Assembly (NCBI GenBank): GCA_002256145.1
Contig: NKIP01000003.1
Coordinates: 62,001 to 126,000 of the forward strand
Length of the DNA stretch: 64,000 bases
Source: Comamonadaceae bacterium PBBC1
Lineage (GTDB): Bacteria; Pseudomonadota; Gammaproteobacteria; Burkholderiales; Burkholderiaceae_C
Direction of reading: 5' to 3'
Part shown: positions 36,747 through 45,929 of the stretch, piece after piece
Position numbering within the stretch: position 1 is the stretch's first letter
Layout: each line of letters opens with the position of its first letter
Notes under the pieces: model-generated
What the model was told of the DNA's origin: nothing
Seen by the model: only the letters and a program-made list of their open reading frames with translations
Databases searched by the model: none
Made by a program: the position numbers and the translations under genes

Positions 36747-38159
36747 ATGCTCGCCAGACACCAGGAACCCATCGTTGCCATCGCCACCGCACCGGGTCGC
36801 GGCGCAGTGGGCATCGTGCGGGTGTCGGGCCGCAATTTGGCCTCACTGATTCAAGCCTTGTGCGGCCGCTCCCTTAAGCCACGAGAGGCCACGTATTTGC
36901 CCTTTGCCGATGCCGATGGCAGCCCGATTGACCACGGCTTGGCGCTGCACTTTGTGGCCCCACACTCGTTCACAGGCGAGGATGTGCTGGAGTTGCAAGC
37001 GCACGGTGGGCCGGTGGTTTTGCAGCTGCTGGTGGCGCGTTGCCTGCAAGCGGCCGCCGAATTGGACCCGACTTCAGGCCAGCCACGTCTGGCGGGTTTG
37101 CGCGTGGCGCAACCTGGCGAGTTTTCTGAACGCGCTTTTTTGAACGACAAGATCGACTTGGCGCAAGCAGAGGCCATTGCCGACCTGATCGACGCCAGCA
37201 CCGAGGCCGCTGCACGCAGCGCCAGCCGATCTTTGGCAGGCGATTTCTCCAAAGAAATCCATGCGCTGCGCGATGCGCTGATTCACCTGCGCATGCTGGT
37301 TGAAGCCACGCTGGACTTCCCTGAAGAAGAGATTGATTTTTTACAAAAAGCCGATGCACAGGGGCAACTGACGCGCCTGCAAGCCGCGCTGCAAACTGTG
37401 TTGGGCAAAGCCCGTCAAGGCGCACTGCTGCGCGAAGGCATCAAGGTGGTGATCGCGGGCCAGCCCAATGCGGGCAAAAGCTCGCTGCTCAACGCTTTGG
37501 CCGGGGCGGAGCTGGCCATCGTCACGCCCATTGCAGGCACGACGCGCGACGTGGTGCAGCAAACCATCCAGATCGAAGGCGTGCCGCTGCATGTGATCGA
37601 CACCGCCGGTCTGCGTGAGGGCAAGGGCGTGGACGAGGTGGAGCAAATTGGCATTGCCCGCGCCTGGGGCCAGATTGAAGCCGCTGATGCGGTGCTGTTT
37701 TTGCACGACCTGACCCGTGTGGGCCAAGCCGACCATGACCAGGCCGATGCCGAGATTGCCACCCGACTGAAAAGCCGCCTGCCCGCCAGCGTGGCGGTGC
37801 TTGACGTGTGGAACAAGGCCGATGCAGCCCTTTTGGCGGGAGTTCGTCCGGGTTTGACGCTTTCTGCACGCACTGGAGAGGGTCTGCAAGCCCTGCGGCT
37901 GCAACTGCTGCACCAAGCGGGCTGGCAACAAGCCAGCGAAGGCCTGTTCATTGCCCGTGAGCGCCATGTGCAGGCGCTGCACCGGGTGCGCGAGCATCTG
38001 GACATGGCCGACGCCCATCTGGCCGCACAGGCCCAAAACCTGGACTTGCTGGCCGAAGAACTTCGCCTGGGCCAAAACGCGCTCAACGAGATCACCGGCG
38101 AGTTCAGCGCTGACGATTTGTTGGGCGTGATTTTTTCGAGTTTTTGCATCGGCAAATAA
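36747..38159 (+). CDS. mnmE: tRNA modification GTPase MnmE
   Basis: 470 residues from the ATG at 36747 ([19 protein letters not shown]). With MnmG it makes the 5-carboxymethylaminomethyl group on wobble uridine. The N-terminal folate-binding domain carries [12 protein letters not shown] and [10 protein letters not shown]. The inserted G domain carries [29 protein letters not shown] and NKAD. The C-terminus is the catalytic FCIGK. Length and domain order are normal. Confidence 0.97.
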   Translation: MLARHQEPIVAIATAPGRGAVGIVRVSGRNLASLIQALCGRSLKPREATYLPFADADGSPIDHGLALHFVAPHSFTGEDVLELQAHGGPVVLQLLVARCLQAAAELDPTSGQPRLAGLRVAQPGEFSERAFLNDKIDLAQAEAIADLIDASTEAAARSASRSLAGDFSKEIHALRDALIHLRMLVEATLDFPEEEIDFLQKADAQGQLTRLQAALQTVLGKARQGALLREGIKVVIAGQPNAGKSSLLNALAGAELAIVTPIAGTTRDVVQQTIQIEGVPLHVIDTAGLREGKGVDEVEQIGIARAWGQIEAADAVLFLHDLTRVGQADHDQADAEIATRLKSRLPASVAVLDVWNKADAALLAGVRPGLTLSARTGEGLQALRLQLLHQAGWQQASEGLFIARERHVQALHRVREHLDMADAHLAAQAQNLDLLAEELRLGQNALNEITGEFSADDLLGVIFSSFCIGK

Positions 38160-38206
38160 GTCGCTTCGCGCTTTTCGCGCAGACCGCGCACCCTCTCCTC
38201 TTTGAA

Positions 38207-38244
38207 GAAAATCCTGACCCCGTCACCGGGTGCTCAGGGTTTTC
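38207..38244 (+). terminator. Probable terminator after mnmE
   Basis: GAAAATCCTGA (38207) and TCAGGGTTTTC (38234-38244) form an imperfect stem-loop ending in a short T-run. Confidence 0.55.
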
Positions 38245-38252
38245 TCGAATGC

Positions 38253-38279
38253 GCACAATTTGTTTTTTATGCACAATTT
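38253..38279. promoter_or_regulatory. Direct repeat GCACAATTT upstream of the GntR gene
   Basis: GCACAATTT occurs at 38253-38261 and 38271-38279, 18 bases apart, ending 7 bases before the regulator's ATG. It is AT-rich and could be the regulator's own operator together with the promoter. Confidence 0.5.
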
Positions 38280-38286
38280 ATAAATC

Positions 38287-38976
38287 ATGCAAAATCCAGC
38301 CACCAACTCCACCTTGTCCGAGCAGGCCTTCCAGGTCTTGCGTGGCGATGTCTTGTCGGGTCGCCATGCGCCTGAAAGCAAGCTCAAGGTCGATGCCTTG
38401 CAACAGATGTACGGCTTCTCGAGCAGCCCCCTGCGCGAAGCCCTGAACCGGCTGGTGCAAGAAGGCCTGGTCAAAGCAGACGAGCGCCGAGGTTTTCGGG
38501 TCACCCCCATCTCGCCCTCCGATTTGACCGACATCACCAAGATGCGCTTGATGTTGGACATTCCGGCCCTGCAAGAGTCCATCGCCGCTGGCGACGATGC
38601 CTGGGAGGCACAAATCGTGGCCACATTTCATCGGCTCGAAAAAATCGAATCCCGTCTGCCGCAAGGCCCCGTGGTGCTGGACGCCGAGTGGAGCCAACGT
38701 CACCGGGACTTTCACCTGGCCCTGATTGCGGCCTGCCCCTCTGAGCGCCAACTGCTGTGGAGCATGAGCCTGTTTGACCAGGCCGAGCGTTATCGGCACT
38801 TTGCCGCACGCAATCGAACAGTCTCCAAAAAGAAAGACGAAGAACACCGCGCCTTGATGAAAGCCGTGCTTCGGCGTGACAGCGAAACGGCCAGCGCCAT
38901 GCTGTCTGAACACATCCGCAGCACGCAGGCCAATGTGATGGCGGCCTTTGCATTGCAACAAAAACAAGGCCTCTGA
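38287..38976 (+). CDS. GntR-family regulator (FCD type)
   Basis: A 229-residue regulator. The GntR winged helix occupies about residues 10-75 (AFQVLRGDVLSGRHAPESKL, then SSSPLREALNRLVQEGLV). The FCD ligand domain follows, with LRLML-like ITKMRLMLDIPAL and the metal-binding His residues in RHRDFHLALIAAC and LSEHIRSTQ. Such proteins control organic-acid or aromatic catabolic genes and leave DNA when the substrate binds. The gene sits at the head of the catabolic cluster 39007-44932 in the same direction and most likely regulates it. Confidence 0.88.
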   Translation: MQNPATNSTLSEQAFQVLRGDVLSGRHAPESKLKVDALQQMYGFSSSPLREALNRLVQEGLVKADERRGFRVTPISPSDLTDITKMRLMLDIPALQESIAAGDDAWEAQIVATFHRLEKIESRLPQGPVVLDAEWSQRHRDFHLALIAACPSERQLLWSMSLFDQAERYRHFAARNRTVSKKKDEEHRALMKAVLRRDSETASAMLSEHIRSTQANVMAAFALQQKQGL

Positions 38977-39006
38977 GCCATTTCATCATCCCAGCAGGAG
39001 ACAAAC

Positions 39007-39546
39007 ATGCTCAATGTCACTCAACCCACCCCTTCCCATTTCGGCATTTATGTCACCGATGTCGAGAAGATGGTGCACTTTTACAAATCTGTCTTCGGAT
39101 TGGTCGAGACCGATCGGGGCGTGGGCAAAACCTTCAAAGCGCCATTGGTTTTTTTGAGCGCCAGCCCGGACCAGCATCACCAGTTGGTGATCGCTGGCGG
39201 ACGCCCTGCCGAGGCCACCTTCAGCACCGTGATGCAGTTGTCGTTTGCGGTTCCGTCTATCCAGTCGCTGCGGGACTTGAAGGAAAAAGCCACCGCATTG
39301 GGTGCCAGCAAAGTGCTGCCCTTGAACCATGGCAATGCTTTGTCGGTTTATTTTGCAGACCCTGAGGGCAACACGGTCGAGATTTACATCGACATGCCTT
39401 TCTACATTTCGCAGCCACACGGCGACCCACTCGACTTGACTCAGGACGACGAGACCATCTTGCGCGAGACCGAAGCCATCTGCAGACAAGACCCGAGCTT
39501 CATGCCCATCGCCCAGTGGCAAGAGAAATTTGCCAGCACCCACTGA
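39007..39546 (+). CDS. VOC-family dioxygenase/glyoxalase-like protein
   Basis: A 179-residue vicinal-oxygen-chelate protein with two beta-alpha-beta-beta-beta modules. Likely metal ligands are His11 in SHFGIYVTD, a His in the DQHHQLVI strand, and Glu in EGNTVEIYID. The size and motifs fit extradiol ring-cleavage dioxygenase-like or glyoxalase-like enzymes. An AGGAGA ribosome-binding site lies upstream. Its substrate is unknown, but it is followed by an FAH-family hydrolase, a common order in catabolism of ring-cleavage products. Confidence 0.82.
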   Translation: MLNVTQPTPSHFGIYVTDVEKMVHFYKSVFGLVETDRGVGKTFKAPLVFLSASPDQHHQLVIAGGRPAEATFSTVMQLSFAVPSIQSLRDLKEKATALGASKVLPLNHGNALSVYFADPEGNTVEIYIDMPFYISQPHGDPLDLTQDDETILRETEAICRQDPSFMPIAQWQEKFASTH

Positions 39547-39571
39547 ATCACCATTCCACCAAGGACTTCTT

Positions 39572-40438
39572 ATGAAATTGCTTTCCTTCATCCACCAAGG
39601 CCGCGAAACTTGGGGTGCGCTGGTCGGCCCAGACAGCATCGTTGACTTGGGCAAAGCCTTGCCGCAATTTGCCACGCTAACGGACTACATCGCTTCGGGG
39701 GCTTACCTGAATGCCCAACAAGATGTGGTCAACAAAACCGCCGACGTGAAACTGACCGACATCACCTTCTTGCCGGTGATTCCCAAGCCCGAAAAAATCG
39801 TCTGCGCCGTGCGCAACTACATGGACCACCACCAGGAAGTGCTGGCCGCCGGCATGCACCGCGAGTTGTCCGAAGAGCCACCCATCTTTTTGCGCGTGTG
39901 GCGCTCGCAAGTGGCACACGGCCAACCCATCATCTGCCCCAAGGTGTCGGGCTCACTCGACTGGGAAGGCGAGTTGGCCGTGATCATCGGCAAAGAAGGC
40001 CGCAACATTGCCGAGGCCGACGCCTTTGACCATGTGGCGGGCTACTCTTGCTACAACGATGGCAGCATCCGCGAGTGGCAATTCCACGCCAAGCAAATCG
40101 CCTCGGGCAAAAACTTTGAATCCACCGGCGGCTTTGGCCCCTGGATGGTCACGGCCGACGAAATCGTACCCAACCAGGAACTCAAGCTGATCACGCGCCT
40201 GAACGGCGAAGTGGTGCAGTCGAGCCACACCGGCCACATGATTTTCTCGATCGCCAAGCTCATCAGCTACGCCTCGACCATCTTCACGCTGGTGCCCGGC
40301 GACGTGATCGCCACCGGTACGCCTGCGGGTGTGGGCTGGAGCCGCAAGCCCGCCTGGTTCATGAAGCCGGGCGATGTGTGCGAGGTCGAGATCGAGGGCA
40401 TCGGCACCTTGGTCAACCCGATCGCGGCCCAGGCCTGA
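39572..40438 (+). CDS. Fumarylacetoacetate hydrolase family protein
   Basis: 288 residues from the ATG at 39572 (MKLLSFIHQGRETWGALVGP). The FAH fold is supported by PEKIVCAVRNYMDH and the metal-binding SLDWEGELAVIIG (ExE), then GYSCYNDGSIREWQ with the acidic ligand, and the C-terminal GDVIATGTPAGVGW. These enzymes hydrolyse or decarboxylate acylpyruvates and related ring-cleavage products. It ends two bases before the next gene. A longer frame to 39530 overlaps the VOC gene and is unlikely. Confidence 0.93.
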   Translation: MKLLSFIHQGRETWGALVGPDSIVDLGKALPQFATLTDYIASGAYLNAQQDVVNKTADVKLTDITFLPVIPKPEKIVCAVRNYMDHHQEVLAAGMHRELSEEPPIFLRVWRSQVAHGQPIICPKVSGSLDWEGELAVIIGKEGRNIAEADAFDHVAGYSCYNDGSIREWQFHAKQIASGKNFESTGGFGPWMVTADEIVPNQELKLITRLNGEVVQSSHTGHMIFSIAKLISYASTIFTLVPGDVIATGTPAGVGWSRKPAWFMKPGDVCEVEIEGIGTLVNPIAAQA

Positions 40439-40440
40439 GC

Positions 40441-41436
40441 ATGAAAGCCATCCAAGTCCAGGTGCCCGGCGGGCCGGACAGTTTGCTGCTGGTGGATCTG
40501 CCCGATCCGCTGCCTGGCCCTGGACAGGTGCGCGTGAAAGCCCATGCCATTGGGGTGGGCCGCCCGGATGTGTTGATCCGCCAAGGCACCTACAAATGGA
40601 TGCCGCCACTGCCTGCCGTTCCTGGCGCGGAGCTGGCCGGCGTGGTCGACGCCATCGGCGAAGGCGTGACACAGTGGCTACTGGGTGACCGTGTGCTCGT
40701 GAGTGCGCGCGAACTGGCCCAGCGCGGTGGCTGCTATGCCGAGGCCATTGTGGTGCCGCAAGACGCGCCTTACCCCTTGCACCCGACAGTGGCCTTTGAA
40801 GACGCGGTCAGCCTGCCCAACTTGCAACTGGCCTTGGCACTCATGCGCGTGGCCGGGACCAGCCATCGCCCACAGCCACATGTGCTGATCACAGGGGCAT
40901 CGGGCGGTGTAGCGGGCATGCTGTGCCAGGTCGCCAAGCACCGAGGATTTGCCACCATTGGAACCAGTCGGACTGCCGACAAAAGCCAATACGCACGGGA
41001 CCATGGTTTTGACCATGTGGTGTGCACGGAACAAGACGACCTGAAGACCCAAATTCAAACGCTCACGCAAGGCCGTGGTGTGGATCTGGTGTTCGACCAT
41101 CTGGGCGGGCAAAGCCTGATCGATGGCTTGCACAGCCTGGCGTCACTCGGCACGGTGGTGTCTTACAACATTGTTCAAGGCATGCCCACAGACGACGTGT
41201 TTCAGGTGCTTCGCAAATTCTTGGGCAAGAGCCTGGCCGTGCGGTGCTTTTCGATGCACACCTTTGACGAGGACCCTTTGGCCAGACGCGCTTTGATGCA
41301 CGAGGCCTTGGCGTTGATGGCTCAGGGGCATGTAAAGGTACCCGAACACCGGATTTTCAAACTCAGCGAGGCTCGCCAAACGCATGAGTTGCTCGATCAG
41401 GGCATGGTCAGCGGCAAGCTGGTGATGCAGCCTTGA
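40441..41436 (+). CDS. Zinc-independent MDR oxidoreductase (quinone-reductase-like)
   Basis: 331 residues of the medium-chain dehydrogenase/reductase superfamily. The N-terminal GroES-like domain reads GQVRVKAHAIGVGRPDVLIR and PAVPGAELAGVVDAIGEGV. The nucleotide site is ITGASGGVAGMLCQVAK (AxxGxxG type), favouring NADPH. There are no structural-zinc cysteines, so it resembles quinone oxidoreductases. The ATG lies two bases after the FAH stop. It probably reduces an unsaturated or quinoid intermediate of the cluster's pathway. Confidence 0.87.
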   Translation: MKAIQVQVPGGPDSLLLVDLPDPLPGPGQVRVKAHAIGVGRPDVLIRQGTYKWMPPLPAVPGAELAGVVDAIGEGVTQWLLGDRVLVSARELAQRGGCYAEAIVVPQDAPYPLHPTVAFEDAVSLPNLQLALALMRVAGTSHRPQPHVLITGASGGVAGMLCQVAKHRGFATIGTSRTADKSQYARDHGFDHVVCTEQDDLKTQIQTLTQGRGVDLVFDHLGGQSLIDGLHSLASLGTVVSYNIVQGMPTDDVFQVLRKFLGKSLAVRCFSMHTFDEDPLARRALMHEALALMAQGHVKVPEHRIFKLSEARQTHELLDQGMVSGKLVMQP

Positions 41437-41495
41437 AGTTCGTACATGCAAGCGTCCAAAGAGAGGCTGCATGGTTTATCCATCAGGAGACAAAA

Positions 41496-42464
41496 ATGCT
41501 TCGTCGAAATTTACTGATCGCATTGAGCGCCAGTTCGCTGGCTTTGCCTTTTCAGGCGACCGCTCAAACTTACCCGGAACGCCCCATCAAAGTGTTGCAA
41601 GGGTTCGCGCCGGGCGGCAATGCCGATGCGATTGCCCGCGCCGTGGGCCTGGAAATGAGCAAGGGCCTGGCCCAGAACATGGTGGTCGAAGCCCAGGCCG
41701 GGGCCGGTGGCACGATTGCGGCCACCACCGTGTCCAAGGCCAAGCCCGATGGCTACACCTTGCTCTTGGCCACGGGTGGCCATGCGGTGGCAGGAGCGCT
41801 TTACAACAACTTGGCCTACCGCACGGTGCAAGACTTCGAGATGGTCAGCACCATCACGTATTTCCCCTTTCTGATCGTGGTGCCGGCCAACAGCAAGTTC
41901 GCCAATTTGTCGGCCTTGTTGACCACCGCCAAAGCCAACCCCGAGCAAATCACTTACGGCACAGCAGGCATTGGCTCCACCCACCACTTGGCGGGCGAAC
42001 TGCTGGCCAGCTTGTCCAAAACGCAATTGCTGCATGTGCCCTACAAAGGCGATTCGGGCTCCCTCACGGCCTTGCTGGCAGGTGACATCCCGATGATCAT
42101 TGCGCCACCGACTGCGGTGATGGCCAACATCAAAGCAGGCAAATTGCGGGCCATCGCTACTACAGGGCCACAGCGCTGGCCGGGCCTGCCCGATGTGCCC
42201 ACCGTGGCCGAGCAGGGCGTGGCCGCATATGACGTGCGCTCATGGGCTGGCCTGATGGCGCCTGCTGGCACACCCCGCCCTGTGATCGACCGCCTCAATG
42301 CCGAGTTGCAAAAAGCCTTGCTGGTGCCCAGCGTGAAAGCACGCCTGGAAGACATGGGCGGCGAGGTGCGGGGCAGCACCCCTGAAGACATGAAGACCAT
42401 GGTGGCCAACCAGACCCAGAAATGGATCCAGGTCGTGAACGACGCCAAAATTCCCAAGCAATAA
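41496..42464 (+). CDS. Bug/TctC-family periplasmic solute-binding protein
   Basis: 322 residues from the ATG at 41496 (MLRRNLLIALSASSLALPFQ), with a Sec signal peptide cut near ATAQT. The Bug-family pattern is clear: YPERPIKVLQGFAPGGNAD at the mature N-terminus, GAGGTIAATTVSKAKPDGY, TYGTAGIGSTHHLAGELL and DVPTVAEQG. Bug receptors capture carboxylates or aromatics for tripartite transporters; the membrane parts are not encoded here. A CAGGAGAC ribosome-binding site precedes the start. Confidence 0.93.
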   Translation: MLRRNLLIALSASSLALPFQATAQTYPERPIKVLQGFAPGGNADAIARAVGLEMSKGLAQNMVVEAQAGAGGTIAATTVSKAKPDGYTLLLATGGHAVAGALYNNLAYRTVQDFEMVSTITYFPFLIVVPANSKFANLSALLTTAKANPEQITYGTAGIGSTHHLAGELLASLSKTQLLHVPYKGDSGSLTALLAGDIPMIIAPPTAVMANIKAGKLRAIATTGPQRWPGLPDVPTVAEQGVAAYDVRSWAGLMAPAGTPRPVIDRLNAELQKALLVPSVKARLEDMGGEVRGSTPEDMKTMVANQTQKWIQVVNDAKIPKQ

Positions 42465-42488
42465 ATCCCCCTGAACCAAGGACCCCGC

Positions 42489-43067
42489 ATGTCATTGATT
42501 GAAATACGCAAACGCAGCCTGACGATCGAAACCACTTACCACGAAGGTGGCCCGGTCACAGACACTCCGCTGAAACTGGCCGCCGCGTGTGCGGTCATCC
42601 AAAACCCGTATGCCGGGCGTTACGAGCCTGACCTGATGCCCTTCATGGCGGAGCTGCGGTCTTTGGGCACCTTGCTGGCCCAAGAGCTGGTGGACACCTT
42701 GGGCAAAGACAACATCGAGGTCTACAGCAAAGCGGCCATTGTGGGCGTCAACGGCGAAATGGAACACGGCGCTGTGTGGCACGAAGCGGGCGGCTGGGCC
42801 ATGCGCACGGTGCTGGGCGAGCCCAAAGCCATGGTGCCCGCCAGCAAGGCGGTGGCGCACACCGGTTATCGCCTCATGGTGCCGGTGCATTACATCCACG
42901 CCAGTTATGTGCGCAGCCATTTCAACAGCATGGAAGTGGGCATTCAAGATGCGCCTCGCCCCAATGAAATCCTGTTTGCCCTTGTCATGGGCACGGGGCC
43001 GCGTGTGCACTCTCGCTTGGGTGGATTGACCATGGACAAAGTATCGGTCCACGACGGCCAGCGCTGA
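42489..43067 (+). CDS. AA_synth (DUF1185) family protein
   Basis: 192 residues of the 'amino acid synthesis' family PF06684, whose biochemical role is poorly known. Typical segments are CAVIQNPYAGRYEPDLMPFM, KAAIVGVNGEMEHGAVWHE and GYRLMVPVHYIHASYVRSHF. Members are often found next to Bug receptors and catabolic enzymes, as here. It starts 24 bases after the receptor gene and is cytoplasmic. Confidence 0.88.
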   Translation: MSLIEIRKRSLTIETTYHEGGPVTDTPLKLAAACAVIQNPYAGRYEPDLMPFMAELRSLGTLLAQELVDTLGKDNIEVYSKAAIVGVNGEMEHGAVWHEAGGWAMRTVLGEPKAMVPASKAVAHTGYRLMVPVHYIHASYVRSHFNSMEVGIQDAPRPNEILFALVMGTGPRVHSRLGGLTMDKVSVHDGQR

Positions 43068-43152
43068 TCGCATCGCAACCGGTCACTTCAGTGACTGATG
43101 GGGCAAAGGTTTCATCTCAAGATGGTTCCTTTGCTTTTTTCCATTTCAGAAC

Positions 43153-44130
43153 ATGGCCACAGCCGCTCAACCCACCCTCAGCCCCGAGCAAGACGCTGAC
43201 TTGCGCGAACGCTCGGACTGGATGGGTGCCTATCTGGTGCTGCATGCCTGGGGTGTCATTGCGCTGGCCATGGCGTTTTTCATCGCTTGGCCCAACCCTT
43301 TGAGCTTCATCGCCGCTGTGATCATCATTGGTGGCAGGCAGCTGGGCTTGGCCATCTTGATGCACGATGCGGCACACCGGGCCTTGTTCAAAAACACCCG
43401 GCTCAATGACACGCTGGGTGCCTTTTTGTGCGGCTGGCCGGTGGGCGCGAGCCTCACGCTGTACCGGCCTTACCACCTGAGCCACCACCGACACACACAG
43501 CAAAAGGACGACCCTGACCTGATTTTGTCGGCGCCTTTTCCAATCACCGCAAAAAGCTTTTGGCGCAAGATGCGGCGCGACATTCTGGGCATCACCGGTG
43601 TCCAGCGGCGCATGGAGTTTTTCCGCATGGAAATGGGCCAAGACCCCAGCCGTTTGCAGCGCCTGAAAAACCTGTTCGCCGCAGAAAAATACTTTGCCTT
43701 GAGCAACCTCGCCATCTTCTCCGTCTGCGCCGCAGCCGGGGTGTGGTGGGCTTACTTTGCGCTGTGGCTCTTGCCTTTGCTGACCTGGTACCAGGTGATC
43801 AGCCGCATCCGCAACATTGCCGAGCACGCGGTGGTAGGCAACAACGACGACCGCTTGCGCAACACCCGCACCACGCTGACAAATTGGGGCATGCGCATGG
43901 TGCTGGCCCCTTACTGGGTGAACTATCACCTGGAACACCACCTGTTTGTGTTCACGCCCTGCTGGAAGCTGCCTGCCGCGCACCGCATGCTGATCGAACA
44001 AGGCTTTGGGCCTCGCATGGAGCTGGCCGAGGGCTATGGGCAAGTGCTGCGCAAAGCGGTGTCCAAGCCGCACGACGACAGCACACCCGGTGCACCGAAG
44101 AGCCCTCGCAAGAGCGCTGCACTCATTTGA
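43153..44130 (+). CDS. Fatty-acid desaturase family membrane protein
   Basis: A 325-residue integral membrane di-iron protein. Three histidine boxes are visible: HDAAH at about 76, HLSHHRH at about 110, and HLEHH at about 261. They are set between hydrophobic spans such as GVIALAMAFFIAWP and FIAAVIIIGGRQLGLAIL, and ALSNLAIFSVCAAAGVWWAY. It could desaturate or hydroxylate lipids or terpenoid-like substrates. Its place in a catabolic cluster suggests a hydroxylase role (inference). The gene is not overlapped by its neighbours. Confidence 0.9.
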   Translation: MATAAQPTLSPEQDADLRERSDWMGAYLVLHAWGVIALAMAFFIAWPNPLSFIAAVIIIGGRQLGLAILMHDAAHRALFKNTRLNDTLGAFLCGWPVGASLTLYRPYHLSHHRHTQQKDDPDLILSAPFPITAKSFWRKMRRDILGITGVQRRMEFFRMEMGQDPSRLQRLKNLFAAEKYFALSNLAIFSVCAAAGVWWAYFALWLLPLLTWYQVISRIRNIAEHAVVGNNDDRLRNTRTTLTNWGMRMVLAPYWVNYHLEHHLFVFTPCWKLPAAHRMLIEQGFGPRMELAEGYGQVLRKAVSKPHDDSTPGAPKSPRKSAALI

Positions 44131-44149
44131 ATCACCTCAAGGATCGAAC

Positions 44150-44932
44150 ATGGCCAACCGCCTGAAGCAGCAAGTCGCGATCATCACCGGTGCCAGTCGC
44201 GGCATTGGCCTGGCCATTGCGCAAGCTTATGCCGCCGAGGGGGCAAGCTTGTGCCTGATCGCCACCGATGAGGCCCGTCTCAGTGTAGTCAAGGATGGGT
44301 TGGATTTGCCAACCGAGCGGATCATGACCATCGGACTGGACGTGACCGACCGCGATGCGTGTTTTGCCGCAGTGGCACAGGTCGAACAACGCTTTGGCCG
44401 CGTGGATGTGCTGGTCAACAACGCGGGCGTGTACCGGGGCAAGTCCTTTTTGGACTATGCCGCTCAGGACTTTCAGGACATGCTGGATGTGAACCTGTTT
44501 GGAGTGCTGCATTTCATGCAGGCGGTGCTGCCGGGCATGCAGGCACGCCGACACGGACGGATTGTCAACATGGCTTCAACAGCGGGCAAATGGGGGTCTC
44601 GCAACCAAAGCGCCTACAACGTGAGCAAACACGCGGTGGTGGGCCTGACGCGTTGTGTGGCCTTGGAAGCCAGCCCACACAATGTGACCGTGAACGCGAT
44701 TTGCCCCGGCTTCATCCAGACCGACATGGTCGAAGAACTCAAGGCCCAGGTGGCACACAGCTCGGGCATGACCGGTGAAGAACTGGTCAAGGCCGCACTG
44801 ACCCGTGTGCCTTTGGGGCGCATCTTGAACCCGACCGAAATCGCAGGTTTGGCGGTGTATTTGGGCTCGGCCGAATCGAGTGGCATGACAGGTCAGAGCA
44901 TCCATGTCGATGGCGGCATGGTGATGGCTTGA
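44150..44932 (+). CDS. Short-chain dehydrogenase/reductase
   Basis: 260 residues from the ATG at 44150 (MANRLKQQVAIITGASRGIG). The cofactor motif is TGASRGIG, the structural NNAG is in VLVNNAGVYRG, and the catalytic YNVSK is preceded by the Ser in VNMASTAGKWG. The C-terminal half (PGFIQTDMVEEL; GQSIHVDGGMVMA) is that of 3-hydroxyacyl or 3-oxoacyl reductases. It is the last gene of the cluster that starts with the GntR regulator. The next 220 bases (44933-45152) hold no gene and probably the promoter of the Liv operon. Confidence 0.93.
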   Translation: MANRLKQQVAIITGASRGIGLAIAQAYAAEGASLCLIATDEARLSVVKDGLDLPTERIMTIGLDVTDRDACFAAVAQVEQRFGRVDVLVNNAGVYRGKSFLDYAAQDFQDMLDVNLFGVLHFMQAVLPGMQARRHGRIVNMASTAGKWGSRNQSAYNVSKHAVVGLTRCVALEASPHNVTVNAICPGFIQTDMVEELKAQVAHSSGMTGEELVKAALTRVPLGRILNPTEIAGLAVYLGSAESSGMTGQSIHVDGGMVMA

Positions 44933-45152
44933 TGTCCAGTCTGTCCAAGACCCTCACAAGCCCTGTATTACGCAAGGGTATTTGCAAAATCTGACGCGCA
45001 AGAAACCTACAAATTTCTGACGGTGATTGGGCTGTTTTTGTGTTTTTCGTCACACAAGAGACAGAACTGCGGGATAACCATGTACCCGGTATTTTGTTCA
45101 GCACACAGAATCCGGCTGTTGTTTATTCTTTGTTGTCCAGGTACCCAATTCA

Positions 45153-45929
45153 ATGGCTGACGAAATCATTCTCGAAACCCGGGGGCTCATCAAGGAGTTC
45201 AAGGGTTTTGTCGCTGTCAACGGTGTGGATCTGCGTGTCAAGCGTGGGCAAATCCATGCGCTGATTGGCCCCAATGGCGCGGGCAAAACCACGGTGTTCA
45301 ACCTGCTGACCAAGTTTCTGATTCCCACCAAGGGACAGATTGTGTTCAATGGCCATGACATCACCTCCGAAAAACCCTCACAAGTGGCACGGCGTGGCAT
45401 TGTGCGGTCCTTTCAGATTTCGGCCACTTTCCCCAACCTGACCGTCATGGAGAACGTGCGCATCGGCTTGCAACGCGCCACCGGGACATCGCTGCATTTT
45501 TGGCGCTCCGAGCGCAGCCTGAACCAGCTCAATGACAAAGCCATGGCACTGCTGGACGAGGTGGACCTGGGCAATATGGCTGACTTGACGGCCGTTGAGT
45601 TGCCTTATGGCCGCAAGCGAGCCCTGGAAATTGCCACCACTTTGGCCATGGATCCCGAGCTGATGTTGCTCGACGAGCCCACCCAGGGCATGGGTCACGA
45701 AGACGTGGACCGCGTCACGCAGCTGATCAAAAAAGTCGGGGCCAACCGCACCATTTTGATGGTGGAGCACAACATGAATGTGGTGTCCAAAATTGCGGAC
45801 ACCATCAGTGTCTTGCAACGTGGGCAAGTGATTGCAGAAGGACCTTACGCCGTGGTGTCACAAAACCCGCAAGTGCTCGAAGCCTATATGGGCACCACCG
45901 ACAACCAGCTGGAGGGAGCCCATGGCTGA
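45153..45929 (+). CDS. livG: Branched-chain amino-acid-type ABC transporter ATPase LivG
   Basis: 258 residues. Walker A is GPNGAGKTTVFNLLT, the signature loop is LPYGRKRALEIA (LivG-type variant of LSGGQ), and Walker B is ELMLLDEPTQGMGHED. It is one of two ATPases powering a HAAT-family importer. The operon order is livG, livF, substrate-binding protein, livH, livM. Substrates of this family include branched-chain amino acids, amides and aromatic acids; which one applies here is unknown. It overlaps livF by 8 bases. Confidence 0.93.
   Translation: MADEIILETRGLIKEFKGFVAVNGVDLRVKRGQIHALIGPNGAGKTTVFNLLTKFLIPTKGQIVFNGHDITSEKPSQVARRGIVRSFQISATFPNLTVMENVRIGLQRATGTSLHFWRSERSLNQLNDKAMALLDEVDLGNMADLTAVELPYGRKRALEIATTLAMDPELMLLDEPTQGMGHEDVDRVTQLIKKVGANRTILMVEHNMNVVSKIADTISVLQRGQVIAEGPYAVVSQNPQVLEAYMGTTDNQLEGAHG

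Noticed and set aside
44933-45152. Possible tRNA or riboswitch before the Liv operon
   Set aside because: No cloverleaf or known aptamer core could be folded by eye. Only AT-rich promoter-like sequence is seen.
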